Shown: positions 1 to 6,699 of the stretch, piece by piece
How the letters are laid out: the number at the start of each line of letters is the position of its first letter
Position numbering within the stretch: the stretch's first letter is position 1
Source of the DNA: Chloroflexota bacterium
GTDB taxonomy: Bacteria > Chloroflexota > Dehalococcoidia > Lucifugimonadales > JADFKI01
Assembly: GCA_022565015.1 (NCBI GenBank)
Contig: JADFKI010000190.1
Span: 1-7,537, forward strand
Direction: 5' to 3'
Length of the DNA stretch: 7,537 bases
Translations under genes and position numbers: made by a program
The notes under the pieces: model-generated
What the model was told of the DNA's origin: nothing
The model's input: the letters and a program-made list of their open reading frames with translations, nothing else
Databases searched by the model: none

Positions 1-122
1 TTGGGAAGTTGGCCGGGACTAGTGCCGCCCAGGACTCGCGGGCTCGATAGTCGCACACGAAAGGTTTAAAGAAACGTGATGATCGCGTTTCGACTTAGGT
101 CTAAGAATCGCGGGGGCCGCCG

Positions 123-809
123 ATGGAAAACGAGTATGTACTGATCACGGTACGCCTGGTGCTGGCCATGGTGGCCGGGTCTCTTGTCGGCCTGGAGCGT
201 ACCTATCACGGCCGGCCGGCCGGCTTCCGCACACACACCCTCGTATGCACCGCGTCAAGCCTGCTCATGTTGCTTACGGTCTTCTCGACCAGCCTGACCC
301 CCGGCATACCGACAGAAGCCCTGAGAATCGACCCGACACGCATGGCCCAGGGGCTGATGACGGGCATCGGATTTTTGGGAGCAGGGGTCATCTTGCGGGA
401 AGGCCTGACCATACGTGGGCTTACCACCGCCGCCTCCATATGGATCACGGCCGCCATTGGGATAATGATCGGCATGGGGATGTTCTTCGCGGCGGGCATC
501 GCGGAGATCATAGTCCTCGGTACCCTGGCCGTGTTGCGCCTGGTCGAGAACCGCATTCCGTCGTTTCAGTACGGCAGGCTCAGGGTGCAGTTCCATCCCG
601 ACAACCATGTGACGGAGCTTGAGCTCCGTGCCATCGTTACTTCACACGGCATAACTTGCTCAACGCCCAGCTACGCGTTGGAAAGCCACATGGTGGAATA
701 CGAGATGACAGTTCGTACACAGGACTCCGACAATTTCAGCACCCTCGCGGAGGCCCTCGGCGAAATGGATACCGTCCATGGTTTCAGTCTCACTCCGACG
801 GTCACCTAG
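123..809 (+). CDS. MgtC/SapB-family inner-membrane protein
   Basis: The 228-residue protein has the hallmarks of the MgtC/SapB family: GLER at residues 23-26, GFRTHTL at 34-40, GIGFLGAGVI at 81-90 and GLTTAASIW at 99-107. About five hydrophobic segments (roughly 7-23, 38-53, 76-92, 101-118 and 121-141) make up the membrane part. A soluble C-terminal tail of about 80 residues follows, as in family members with an ACT-like domain. Family members are linked to growth in low magnesium, to intracellular survival and to modulation of the F-type ATP synthase in some pathogens; in environmental bacteria the role is usually unknown. Length is normal and the protein looks intact. The start at 123 has only a G-rich run (112-116) as a possible ribosome site, so start confidence is moderate. 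I see no M-box-like leader in the 122 bases upstream, and no clear terminator after it. Confidence 0.93.
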   Translation: MENEYVLITVRLVLAMVAGSLVGLERTYHGRPAGFRTHTLVCTASSLLMLLTVFSTSLTPGIPTEALRIDPTRMAQGLMTGIGFLGAGVILREGLTIRGLTTAASIWITAAIGIMIGMGMFFAAGIAEIIVLGTLAVLRLVENRIPSFQYGRLRVQFHPDNHVTELELRAIVTSHGITCSTPSYALESHMVEYEMTVRTQDSDNFSTLAEALGEMDTVHGFSLTPTVT

Positions 810-953
810 GCCTTCCTACCCTTCATATCAAACGGATTTTCATCATCCCTGCTGCTGCCCAACGACTTTCCATGATTAGTCGCCGAATTAAGCACGCAAT
901 TCCAGCCCTCATAGACCCATCACGGCCAACCGCAGCCGAAAATGGGCCCGCAC

Positions 954-982
954 TTGACCGGCTACCTTCGACCCCGTATATT
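954..982 (+). promoter_or_regulatory. Sigma-70-type promoter for the NHL-repeat gene
   Basis: TTGACC at 954-959 and TATATT at 977-982 are separated by exactly 17 bases, each one mismatch from the consensus -35 and -10 boxes. Transcription would begin near 989 and give a leader of about 80 bases before the ATG at 1071. The site is in the 261-base gap between the mgtC-like gene and the NHL gene; the rest of that gap (810-953) shows no gene or clear hairpin. Function is inferred from motif and position only. Confidence 0.6.
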
Positions 983-999
983 AGCCCCCAACTGGTACA

Positions 1000-1034
1000 G
1001 GCTAATGGCTAGATATTGAGGCAAACTGGCTAAT
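1000..1034 (+). repeat. Short direct repeats GGCTAAT in the NHL-gene leader
   Basis: GGCTAAT occurs at 1000-1006 and again at 1028-1034, 28 bases apart start to start, with a partial copy GGCTA at 1007-1011. All lie just downstream of the predicted transcription start. They could be an operator, or chance repeats in a short AT-richer leader. Confidence 0.3.
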
Positions 1035-1070
1035 TGACGACGATAGATCTGCATAGGAGGTTAAGGCCAG

Positions 1071-1961
1071 ATGTCAGTTGGTAGCGGAGATTACACATTC
1101 GAAGTAGACGAAGGCTGGGGAAAGCTCCCCGACGGCTATGAGTTCCATCAGGTGGCCGGTGTCGCCGTGGACAAAGAAGATAACGTCTACCTGTACAACC
1201 GTAGCGACCACCAGCTAATGGTCTTCGATCGAGACGGAAACTTTCTGAAATCGTGGAACGAGAAGTTCAGCAATCCCCACGGCATACACATTGGACCGGA
1301 CGGAAATTTCTATCTTGCCGACCGCGACGCCCAGGTCGTCCTGAAATACAGCCCTGACGAGAAGCTCCTTCTCACCTTGGGTTCCCGAGACAAGCCGTCG
1401 GACACGGGAGAGCAGGAGATACGGTTCCTGGTCGAAAAGCCCGGTGGGCCGTTCAACCTTCCCACCAACGTGGCCGTGACCGACGAAGGCGACATCTTCG
1501 TTGCGGACGGCTATGGGAACTGTCGCGTCCACAGGTATAACTCGTCCGGGTCTCTCATAACCTCTTGGGGCATTCCCGGCAAGAGCAACCCCGGTGATTT
1601 TCACCTGCCACACGGTATCGGCATAGACTCCCAGGGCAGGGTAGTGGTCTGCGACCGGGAAAACGATCGCATACAGCTATTCGATCAGGAGGGCGAATTC
1701 CTGGGGTTGTGGACCGGATTCCGTCAGCCCACGGACGTCGCCTTTGGTCCCGACGGCGAGGTCTACGTTCCGGAGCTGGGGCACCGCATGTCCATCACTA
1801 ACAGCGACGGCAAGATTGTTTCGCAGTGGGGCGGAGAGAGCAGCCACGATCCAGGCCAGTTTGTCGCTCCTCACGGCGTCGCCATAGACTCCCACGGCGA
1901 CATCTACGTGTCCGAGGTCCTGGAGGGCCGCCGAATACAGAAGTTCATACGCCAGAGGTAG
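1071..1961 (+). CDS. NHL-repeat beta-propeller protein, PAL-like
   Basis: The 296-residue protein is made almost wholly of NHL repeats, consistent with a six-bladed propeller. The repeats begin near residues 25, 67, 129, 178, 218 and 265, each with a pattern such as (L/A)PHGIxIDxxGxxYVxD followed by (R/Q)(I/V)xxFDxxGxFLxxW. The spacing and the recurring PHG and HG residues resemble the bacterial proteins often annotated as peptidyl-alpha-hydroxyglycine alpha-amidating lyase family, but no enzymatic activity can be claimed; many NHL proteins only bind ligands or proteins. There is no signal peptide or membrane segment, so it is probably cytoplasmic. The ATG at 1071 follows AGGAGG (1055-1060) with a 10-base spacer. 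Eight of its 15 Ile codons are ATA. The next downstream gene, a beta-lactamase-family remnant, begins within about 10 bases of its stop. Confidence 0.9.
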   Translation: MSVGSGDYTFEVDEGWGKLPDGYEFHQVAGVAVDKEDNVYLYNRSDHQLMVFDRDGNFLKSWNEKFSNPHGIHIGPDGNFYLADRDAQVVLKYSPDEKLLLTLGSRDKPSDTGEQEIRFLVEKPGGPFNLPTNVAVTDEGDIFVADGYGNCRVHRYNSSGSLITSWGIPGKSNPGDFHLPHGIGIDSQGRVVVCDRENDRIQLFDQEGEFLGLWTGFRQPTDVAFGPDGEVYVPELGHRMSITNSDGKIVSQWGGESSHDPGQFVAPHGVAIDSHGDIYVSEVLEGRRIQKFIRQR

Positions 1962-1969
1962 CGGACTGC

Positions 1970-2252
1970 TTGGTGATACTGACTGGTGCTGACCTGGGAC
2001 GAATACGCTCGAAGATTCGATCTCTGGTTGTCAGCCATACGTTGCCGGGCATAACCGTCGGCGTCGTTTCCAGTGGTGAGTTGGTGTTTTCAGAGGGCTT
2101 CGGTTTCGCCGACATAGAGAGCGGCCGCAGAGCCGGTGCTGCGTCAGCGTACCGGCTCGATCACAAAGACGATGGTCGGCCTGCACGCGATGTCGCTGGA
2201 AGAAAGGTACCGGGAAGTTGCCGGACTCGAGTATGGCCGGACCGGAGGTTGA
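1970..2252 (+). pseudogene. Remnant of a serine beta-lactamase-family hydrolase
   Basis: From about 1970 (TTG) or 1973 (GTG), one frame reads RIRSKIRSLVVSHTLPG, then ITVGVVSSGELVFSEGFGFA and DIESG. This is the typical N-terminus of the beta-lactamase/penicillin-binding-protein-like (class C, esterase) family. In such proteins it should run on into (F/Y)R(I/L)GSITK. Here the frame gives YRLDHKDD instead, while the expected GSITKTMVGL, with the SxxK nucleophile motif, is at 2154-2183 in another frame. Inserting five bases (for example ATCGG) after the CGG at 2153-2155 would restore YRIGSITKT, so a short deletion between GG repeats explains the break. The shifted frame ends at TGA 2250-2252, about 90 codons in all, whereas the family is normally 350 residues or more. 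The YxN and later motifs are absent. It was probably once cotranscribed with the NHL gene. The exact start and the nature of the last ~20 codons are uncertain. Confidence 0.8.
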
Positions 2253-2255
2253 AGA

Positions 2256-3410
2256 ATGACGACAAGAGAGGAGTTGGTGAGTCGTGCGGCTGATCTCGTC
2301 CCCGCCCTGCGGGATCGTGCGGCGCAGACCGAATCCTTGCGCTGCATCCCTCAGGAGACCACCGACGACCTGTGTGCCGCAGAGCTATTGCGGGTATCGA
2401 CGCCCCAACGGTTCGGTGGCCTCGGTTTTGATTACGACGTTATCCTCGACGTGGCCCAAGAACTTGGGCGAGGCTGTGGCTCAACCGCTTGGTGTTACGG
2501 GGTTTGGGCCAGCGATAGCTGGATAGTAGGGTTGTATCCGGAGCGGGCCCAGCAAGAGTACTGGTCGCATAGCGCAGACACCCTATGCGCCAGTGGATTC
2601 AGTCCTGCCGGTGCCAACGTGGCGGCTGTGGATGGGGGCTACCTCCTCTCCGGACATTGGGATTTCGCCAGCGGGTGCGACGCTTCGAATTGGGTGCTGG
2701 TGGTGGGAATAGGGGAAGCGGGACCCCTCATGTTTCTCGTTCCCAGGTCCGACTTCACCATTGAAGATAACTGGTACGTCTCGGGGCTGCGCGGCACGGG
2801 CAGCAAGGACATCGTCATCCAGGAAGCTATCGTTCCCGATTATAGAGCCCTGCCCCTGGTGGACATGTGGGAGGCCCGCACTCCCGGAAGGGAGCTTCAC
2901 GGCACACTCGGTTATCGCGTCCCCTTGTTGTCGGCCGTCACCTACGCCCTGGCCGCACCCATCGTCGGCATGGCGCAAGGAGCCCTCGAGGCTTTTGAGA
3001 CCACGATGGCTAAGAAAGTTTCAGCGATGCGAGGAGGAAATGTGGCCGAGCTCGCCGGTGTACAGATGCGGCTCGCCGAGGCAGCGGTAGAGATCCAGGC
3101 AGCGCGTTTAATCATACATCATGACGCCCAGGAGAACCTGGACAGGGCCCGCCGCGACGAGATGCCCTCTGTTGATGACCGGCTTCGCTATCGGCGTAAC
3201 CAGGCTTATGTCGCCACCCTGGCAGTCAGGGCGGTGAACCGGCTGTTCGAAGCCAGCGGCGGAAGTGCCCTGTTCGATTCCGACCCAATACAGCGATTCC
3301 ACCGCGACGCTCATGCCGGGTCTCACCACGTGTCGCTCTCCTGGTACGTCGCATCAGAGCAATACGGGCGGGTGCGCCTGGGCCTCGAACCAACCAACCT
3401 CAGGTACTGA
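2256..3410 (+). CDS. Group D flavin-dependent monooxygenase, HsaA/HpaB-like oxygenase
   Basis: The 384-residue protein has the acyl-CoA dehydrogenase fold in its flavin-dependent monooxygenase branch. The N-terminal helical domain covers about residues 1-110, with RFGGLGFDYD at 52-61 and GSTAWCYGV at 75-83. The beta domain has SGHWDFASGCDASNW at 132-146 and GLRGTGSKDI at 177-186. The C-terminal helical domain ends in ASGGSALF (342-349), QRFHRDAHAGSHH (356-368) and GLEPTNLRY. The RD.HAGSHH stretch and the C-terminal EPTN are characteristic of HsaA and C2-type HpaH oxygenases, which use reduced flavin supplied by a separate reductase to hydroxylate phenolic or steroid-derived substrates. The substrate cannot be read from the sequence, and no flavin reductase gene is in the window. 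GGAGG (2244-2248) lies 7 bases before the ATG, inside the end of the beta-lactamase remnant. Length is normal and nothing is missing. Confidence 0.9.
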   Translation: MTTREELVSRAADLVPALRDRAAQTESLRCIPQETTDDLCAAELLRVSTPQRFGGLGFDYDVILDVAQELGRGCGSTAWCYGVWASDSWIVGLYPERAQQEYWSHSADTLCASGFSPAGANVAAVDGGYLLSGHWDFASGCDASNWVLVVGIGEAGPLMFLVPRSDFTIEDNWYVSGLRGTGSKDIVIQEAIVPDYRALPLVDMWEARTPGRELHGTLGYRVPLLSAVTYALAAPIVGMAQGALEAFETTMAKKVSAMRGGNVAELAGVQMRLAEAAVEIQAARLIIHHDAQENLDRARRDEMPSVDDRLRYRRNQAYVATLAVRAVNRLFEASGGSALFDSDPIQRFHRDAHAGSHHVSLSWYVASEQYGRVRLGLEPTNLRY

Positions 3411-3538
3411 GGGTCCCAATTCTTTCAAGTGTATTCATTCTCAATCAGGGGCTATTCCTTGAAATTAGATAGTCAGTAGTAACAGTTAATCTTGCTGCAT
3501 CAATACATTCTTCAGATTAGGGGTATAGAAATGCTAAA

Positions 3539-3606
3539 GGGTCAGATCCCCGGCCAGGGGGTTGTTTCAGCACTCGTACTTTCAGGGCTGAAGCCCTGGG
3601 TCTGAC
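3539..3606 (+). repeat. Nested inverted repeat in the leader of the ThDP-enzyme gene
   Basis: Outer arms GTCAGATCCC (3541-3550) and GGGTCTGAC (3598-3606) are complementary except for one unpaired base. Inside them, CAGGGCT (3583-3589) and AGCCCTG (3592-3598) form a perfect compact hairpin. CCAGGG (3554-3559) could instead pair with CCCTGG (3594-3599), which would exclude the inner hairpin. The element is in the 265-base gap after the monooxygenase, ending about 70 bases before the ThDP-enzyme start. A TATAGA box at 3524-3529 could be a -10 element but has no good -35. The element may be a structured leader, a terminator lacking a T-run, or a dispersed REP-like repeat; GGGTCAGA-type arms and AGGGCTGAAGCCCT hairpins look like units that recur in some genomes. 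Confidence 0.5.
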
Positions 3607-3675
3607 GCGAAGTTCCGGATGTATCACCTTTGCAAGATGCAAAAATACGAAGAAATACTTTAGCTAGGAGACGAA

Positions 3676-5319
3676 ATGAACGGTGACCAGGTATTGGCAA
3701 AGATCCTGAAGGCCGAGGGCGTGGAGTGGATCTCATGCTTTCCGGCTCAAACGCTGATCGACGCGTGCTCCCGTGAAGGGATACGCCCTATTTTGTGCCG
3801 CCAGGAGCGCGCGGGCGTGAATATGGCCGACGGTTTCAGCCGCATAAACAACGGGAAGAAGATCGGTGTATTCACCATGCAGACCGGCCCTGGGGCCGAA
3901 AATGCCTTTGGCGGAGTCGCGCAGGCCTTCGCGGACTCGGTCCCCATATTGCTGTTGCCCGGCGGCCAGCCCTCACCCAGGATGGGAGTTCCACCGAATT
4001 TTGAGGCGGTCCCAAACTACCAGGGCATAACCAAGTGGGCGGGACTCATCAACATGGTCGAGCGCATACCGGAGATGGTCAGCCGCGCCATGACCCAGCT
4101 CAAGCATGGCCGCATGGGGCCCGTGCTCCTGGAGTTCCCACGCGACGTCGCCCTCGCCGAATACCCTCGGGAAAACCTCGAATACGAACCTGTCGTGGTG
4201 CACAAGTCCGGCGCATCTCAGGAAGACGTACGAGATGTCGTAACCGCCTTGCTTAACGCCAGCGACCCCGTCATCAACGTAGGCCAGGGGGTGCTGTACG
4301 CCGAGGCTACGCCGGAGCTCATCGAGTTTGCGGAGCTGACCAACATACCCGTCATGACGACGCTCGCCGGCAAGAGCGCCTTCCCCGAGAACCACAGGCT
4401 CGCCCTGGGAACAGGCGCATCGTCAGGGACGTTGATGTGCCACCACTTCCTGGAGAAGGCCGATCTCGTGCTGGGACTGGGCACCAGCTTTACGATCTCC
4501 AACTTCAACGCGCCCATGCCCGCCGGCGTAACCCTGGCCCACATCACCAACTGCGCCGAGGATGTGAACAAGGACTATCGCGTAGACCTCGGAGCCATCG
4601 GCGATGCCAAGATCGTTATTCAGCAGATGATCGAGGAGACGAAGCGTCAGCTTGGAGCCGAGGGCAGAGGCGACGTCCACGGCGTCGTCGATGCCATCAA
4701 TAAGTCCCGCGAGCAGTTCAACAGCGAGTGGGGCGCCAGGTTCAACTCCGACGAGGTGCCGATTAGCCCATACCGCGTCATCAATGAGATGATAAAGAAC
4801 GTCGACGTGGCCAACTCAATCGTGACGCATGACTCCGGCTATCCCAGGGAGCAGATCGTGCCGTTCTGGCCGGTCGTCACGCCCCGCGGGTACATCGGCT
4901 GGGGCAAGTCCACACAGCTCGGCTACGGTCTAGGGCTGGCCCTGGGCGCCAAGCTGGCCGCTCCCGACAAGACGGTCATCAACCTGATGGGCGACGCCGC
5001 TTTCGGTATGTCGGGCATGGACATCGAGACCGCTGCAAGGTCGGAGATCGGCACGCTGACGATCATCCTCAACAACGGCGTGATGACCCACTACCACGAC
5101 CACTTCCCGCACGCGGCCGAGCACTGGGGCAGCAACAAGCTGGGAGGTGATTACGCCAAGATCGCCGAAGGGCTGGGCGCATACAGCGAAAAGGTGGACT
5201 CGCCGGACCAGGTCGGCCCCGCCATACTGAGGGCCCTGGAAGCGACGAAGAACAACCAGCCCGCCGTCCTGGAGATGATGACCAAGGAAGAGGAGACCAT
5301 CGCCCGCTACTGGCGTTAG
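3676..5319 (+). CDS. ThDP-dependent enzyme, acetolactate synthase/decarboxylase superfamily
   Basis: The 547-residue protein is a full-length pyruvate-oxidase/acetolactate-synthase-type enzyme. The N-terminal pyrimidine-binding domain (about 1-170) contains the glutamate that activates thiamine diphosphate, E44 in CRQERAGVNMADGFSR. It is followed by MQTGPGAENAFGGVAQAF (68-85). A central domain (about 185-320) matches the family's non-catalytic middle domain. The C-terminal pyrophosphate domain has the ThDP/Mg motif from GDAAFGMSG (439-447) to NN (466-467), with Ala where GDG is most common. The closing region, HYHDHFPHAAEHWG (472-485) and GGDYAKIAEGLGA (490-502), is typical of the C-terminal domain. 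The reaction is carboligation or decarboxylation of a 2-oxo acid or an acyl-CoA analogue; the substrate is not assignable, and no small regulatory subunit gene (ilvH/ilvN type) is next to it, which argues against a biosynthetic acetolactate synthase. AGGAG (3666-3670) is 5 bases before the ATG. Confidence 0.92.
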   Translation: MNGDQVLAKILKAEGVEWISCFPAQTLIDACSREGIRPILCRQERAGVNMADGFSRINNGKKIGVFTMQTGPGAENAFGGVAQAFADSVPILLLPGGQPSPRMGVPPNFEAVPNYQGITKWAGLINMVERIPEMVSRAMTQLKHGRMGPVLLEFPRDVALAEYPRENLEYEPVVVHKSGASQEDVRDVVTALLNASDPVINVGQGVLYAEATPELIEFAELTNIPVMTTLAGKSAFPENHRLALGTGASSGTLMCHHFLEKADLVLGLGTSFTISNFNAPMPAGVTLAHITNCAEDVNKDYRVDLGAIGDAKIVIQQMIEETKRQLGAEGRGDVHGVVDAINKSREQFNSEWGARFNSDEVPISPYRVINEMIKNVDVANSIVTHDSGYPREQIVPFWPVVTPRGYIGWGKSTQLGYGLGLALGAKLAAPDKTVINLMGDAAFGMSGMDIETAARSEIGTLTIILNNGVMTHYHDHFPHAAEHWGSNKLGGDYAKIAEGLGAYSEKVDSPDQVGPAILRALEATKNNQPAVLEMMTKEEETIARYWR

Positions 5320-5369
5320 ATTCCGCCATAGCCTGCCGGGCAGGGATTTCAGGTACAGGTCTTAATGAG

Positions 5370-5402
5370 AAGGCCCCGTTCCAAATGGAAATGGGGCCTT
5401 TT
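5370..5402 (+). terminator. Rho-independent terminator after the ThDP-enzyme gene
   Basis: AAGGCCCC (5370-5377) pairs perfectly with GGGGCCTT (5393-5400). The stem extends through GTTCC (5378-5382) and GGAAAT (5387-5392) with one bulged A and one G-U pair, closing on an AAAT loop. A run of four T's (5399-5402) follows on the plus strand. It is 50 bases past the ThDP-enzyme stop and 31 bases before the end of the convergent epimerase gene. On the minus strand the hairpin is equally stable but has a poorer T-run, so it may serve both genes weakly and the plus-strand gene well. Confidence 0.85.
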
Positions 5403-5433
5403 CGCACTATAGGACGAAGCGTTCCCCGGCCTG

Positions 5434-6342
5434 CTACCCCAGCCCCACGCGCCCTCCGGCAACATTTCCATCGATCAAGAAGCTCTGGATGTCCTTCCTA
5501 TACTTGACTTCGGAGTCGTCCTGAGGCTCGTAGCCGAGTACATCGCGTGCGCTCGCCAGCGACCAGAAGGCGCGAGTGTTGTTGCTGATGCCGTAGACGA
5601 CCTGCCACGGCACGCCGTGCTCGTTTTCTATATCAGGCGCCTCGATGGCCTTCTGGAAAAGCTGCGTGATGTCGCGGGGGCTTATGTACGCTCCGAGGTC
5701 ACGCTTGTAGTTGTCCGGAGCGCCCTCGTAAGTCGCAAGCTCCAGCTCTCTGGGGGCGCCTATGCGCACCATCACGACGCCCATCTTCCGGCCCGATGCC
5801 AGGTTCGATGTATGCACTTCTCTGCCCGAATCGTCGCTGAACCCACCCAGGCCGTTGGCAAAGAGAAACCCCAGATGCTCGTATGTCGCCTTGGCCCAGC
5901 CGTAGAAGTTGTCCGACAACGGCAGCTTGTAGGGGTCAAGCGACTCCATCTTGCGGGCGTGGATAAGGTTATGCTCGTACCAGTCCGCCGCGTGATTGGA
6001 GCTGGCGATGGCGATGCGCGGCACTCCGGCGTCGTATGCGCATCTGAGCACGTTGTAGGCCATCGTCACATTATCGTTCTCATCGAAGAAGTGGTCGAGG
6101 GGCTCGCCGCTCCTGCGCTTGTGGCCCAGATGCACGACGGCGTCCACGCCCTCGAACAGGCCGGCGTATTTGCTGCGGTCGGTGTCGATGAGGTTTGCGA
6201 TCTCGACGCCATCGACGCGTTCTCCTTCCCGGTTCTCGTTCTTAACGTCCACCAGGACCATCTCGTAGTCTTCCTGAAACGTCGATAGAAGCTGGCTGGC
6301 GATGTATCCCGTCGCGCCCGTCATGAGTACTTTGTTAGCCAT
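5434..6342 (-). CDS. NAD-dependent epimerase/dehydratase (extended SDR)
   Basis: The 302-residue protein is an extended short-chain dehydrogenase/reductase. TGATGYIAS (residues 8-16) is the nucleotide-binding glycine-rich loop, with Ala in place of the last Gly. D32, at the end of the second strand (VLVDVKN), suggests NAD rather than NADP. The active site shows IASSNHAA (112-119), with a catalytic Ser, and YGWAK (147-151), the YxxxK pair. VRIGAP (202-207) is the usual substrate-side motif. The overall pattern, SSNHA with YGxxK and a short C-terminal domain, resembles uronate dehydrogenase-like and UDP-sugar epimerase-like members, but the sugar or other substrate cannot be fixed. The start is supported by AGGAGG (6354-6359 on the plus strand, read in reverse) 11 bases upstream, a rather long spacer. 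The gene converges with the ThDP-enzyme gene and has no operon partner in the window. Confidence 0.9.
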   Translation of the reverse strand: MANKVLMTGATGYIASQLLSTFQEDYEMVLVDVKNENREGERVDGVEIANLIDTDRSKYAGLFEGVDAVVHLGHKRRSGEPLDHFFDENDNVTMAYNVLRCAYDAGVPRIAIASSNHAADWYEHNLIHARKMESLDPYKLPLSDNFYGWAKATYEHLGFLFANGLGGFSDDSGREVHTSNLASGRKMGVVMVRIGAPRELELATYEGAPDNYKRDLGAYISPRDITQLFQKAIEAPDIENEHGVPWQVVYGISNNTRAFWSLASARDVLGYEPQDDSEVKYRKDIQSFLIDGNVAGGRVGLG

Positions 6343-6476
6343 TGTTTTCGTCGCCTCCTAGATTCGCATTCAGCGGCCCGGGCCACCAGACAATCCAAGG
6401 CCCTAGTCCCATGAATGTGCCCTTAACTTGTCCGTCCAATAGTAGCCTATGCTCGCCTACAGGGAAAGAAATCTCC

Positions 6477-6505
6477 TTGCGGATAGCATAGTGCTTTGCT
6501 ATAGT
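6477..6505 (+). promoter_or_regulatory. Sigma-70-type promoter for tRNA-Ala
   Basis: TTGCGG (6477-6482) and TATAGT (6500-6505) are separated by exactly 17 bases. Transcription would start near 6512, about 31 bases before the mature tRNA 5' end. The rest of the gap between the epimerase start and this promoter (6360-6476) contains nothing I can assign with confidence. Confidence 0.75.
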
Positions 6506-6542
6506 TTACACCGGTGGCAGCGACTTGCCACCACCTTCACGT

Positions 6543-6618
6543 GGGGCTGTAGCTCATCTGGGAGAGCGCTTCAATGGCATTGAAGAGGCACGGGGTTCGA
6601 GTCCCCGCAGCTCCACCA
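6543..6618 (+). tRNA. tRNA-Ala, anticodon GGC
   Basis: A full 76-base cloverleaf can be drawn. The acceptor arm is GGGGCTG with CAGCTCC (one G-U pair). The D arm is GCTC/GAGC. The anticodon stem is CTTCA/TGAAG around the seven-base loop ATGGCAT, with T33 and anticodon GGC at 6576-6578, reading the Ala codon GCC (and GCT by wobble). The T arm is CGGGG/CCCCG with loop TTCGAGT. The discriminator A and CCA (6616-6618) are encoded. A strong promoter lies just upstream. The next gene begins 81 bases after the CCA. tRNA 3' ends are common integration sites, but I found no second copy of this 3' end downstream within the window. Confidence 0.98.
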
Positions 6619-6699
6619 GGGCTCAGCCAACTGCAGAAGAAACCGGGGCTTCGTTGACAAGTCGCCAGATGTTCTCGGGAGTTTCAGGAAGTACGAGCT

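Noticed and set aside
1..122. Leader of the mgtC-like gene, checked for a magnesium riboswitch or promoter
   Set aside because: No convincing paired elements or spaced -35/-10 boxes were found; TAAGAA at 102-107 lacks a matching -35.
656..1012. Plus-strand open frame overlapping the end of the mgtC-like gene and the gap
   Set aside because: It is in another frame of the mgtC-like gene for its first part, has no domain, and runs over the predicted promoter at 954-982.
5617..6288. A 223-codon plus-strand open frame opposite the epimerase gene
   Set aside because: It is antisense to a gene with clear SDR motifs, is rich in Val, Ala and His without any recognisable domain, and is explained by the codon bias of the minus-strand gene.
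6439..6444. Possible minus-strand -10 box (TACTAT) for the epimerase gene
   Set aside because: No acceptable -35 box is found at 16-18 bases, so it is not supported as a promoter.
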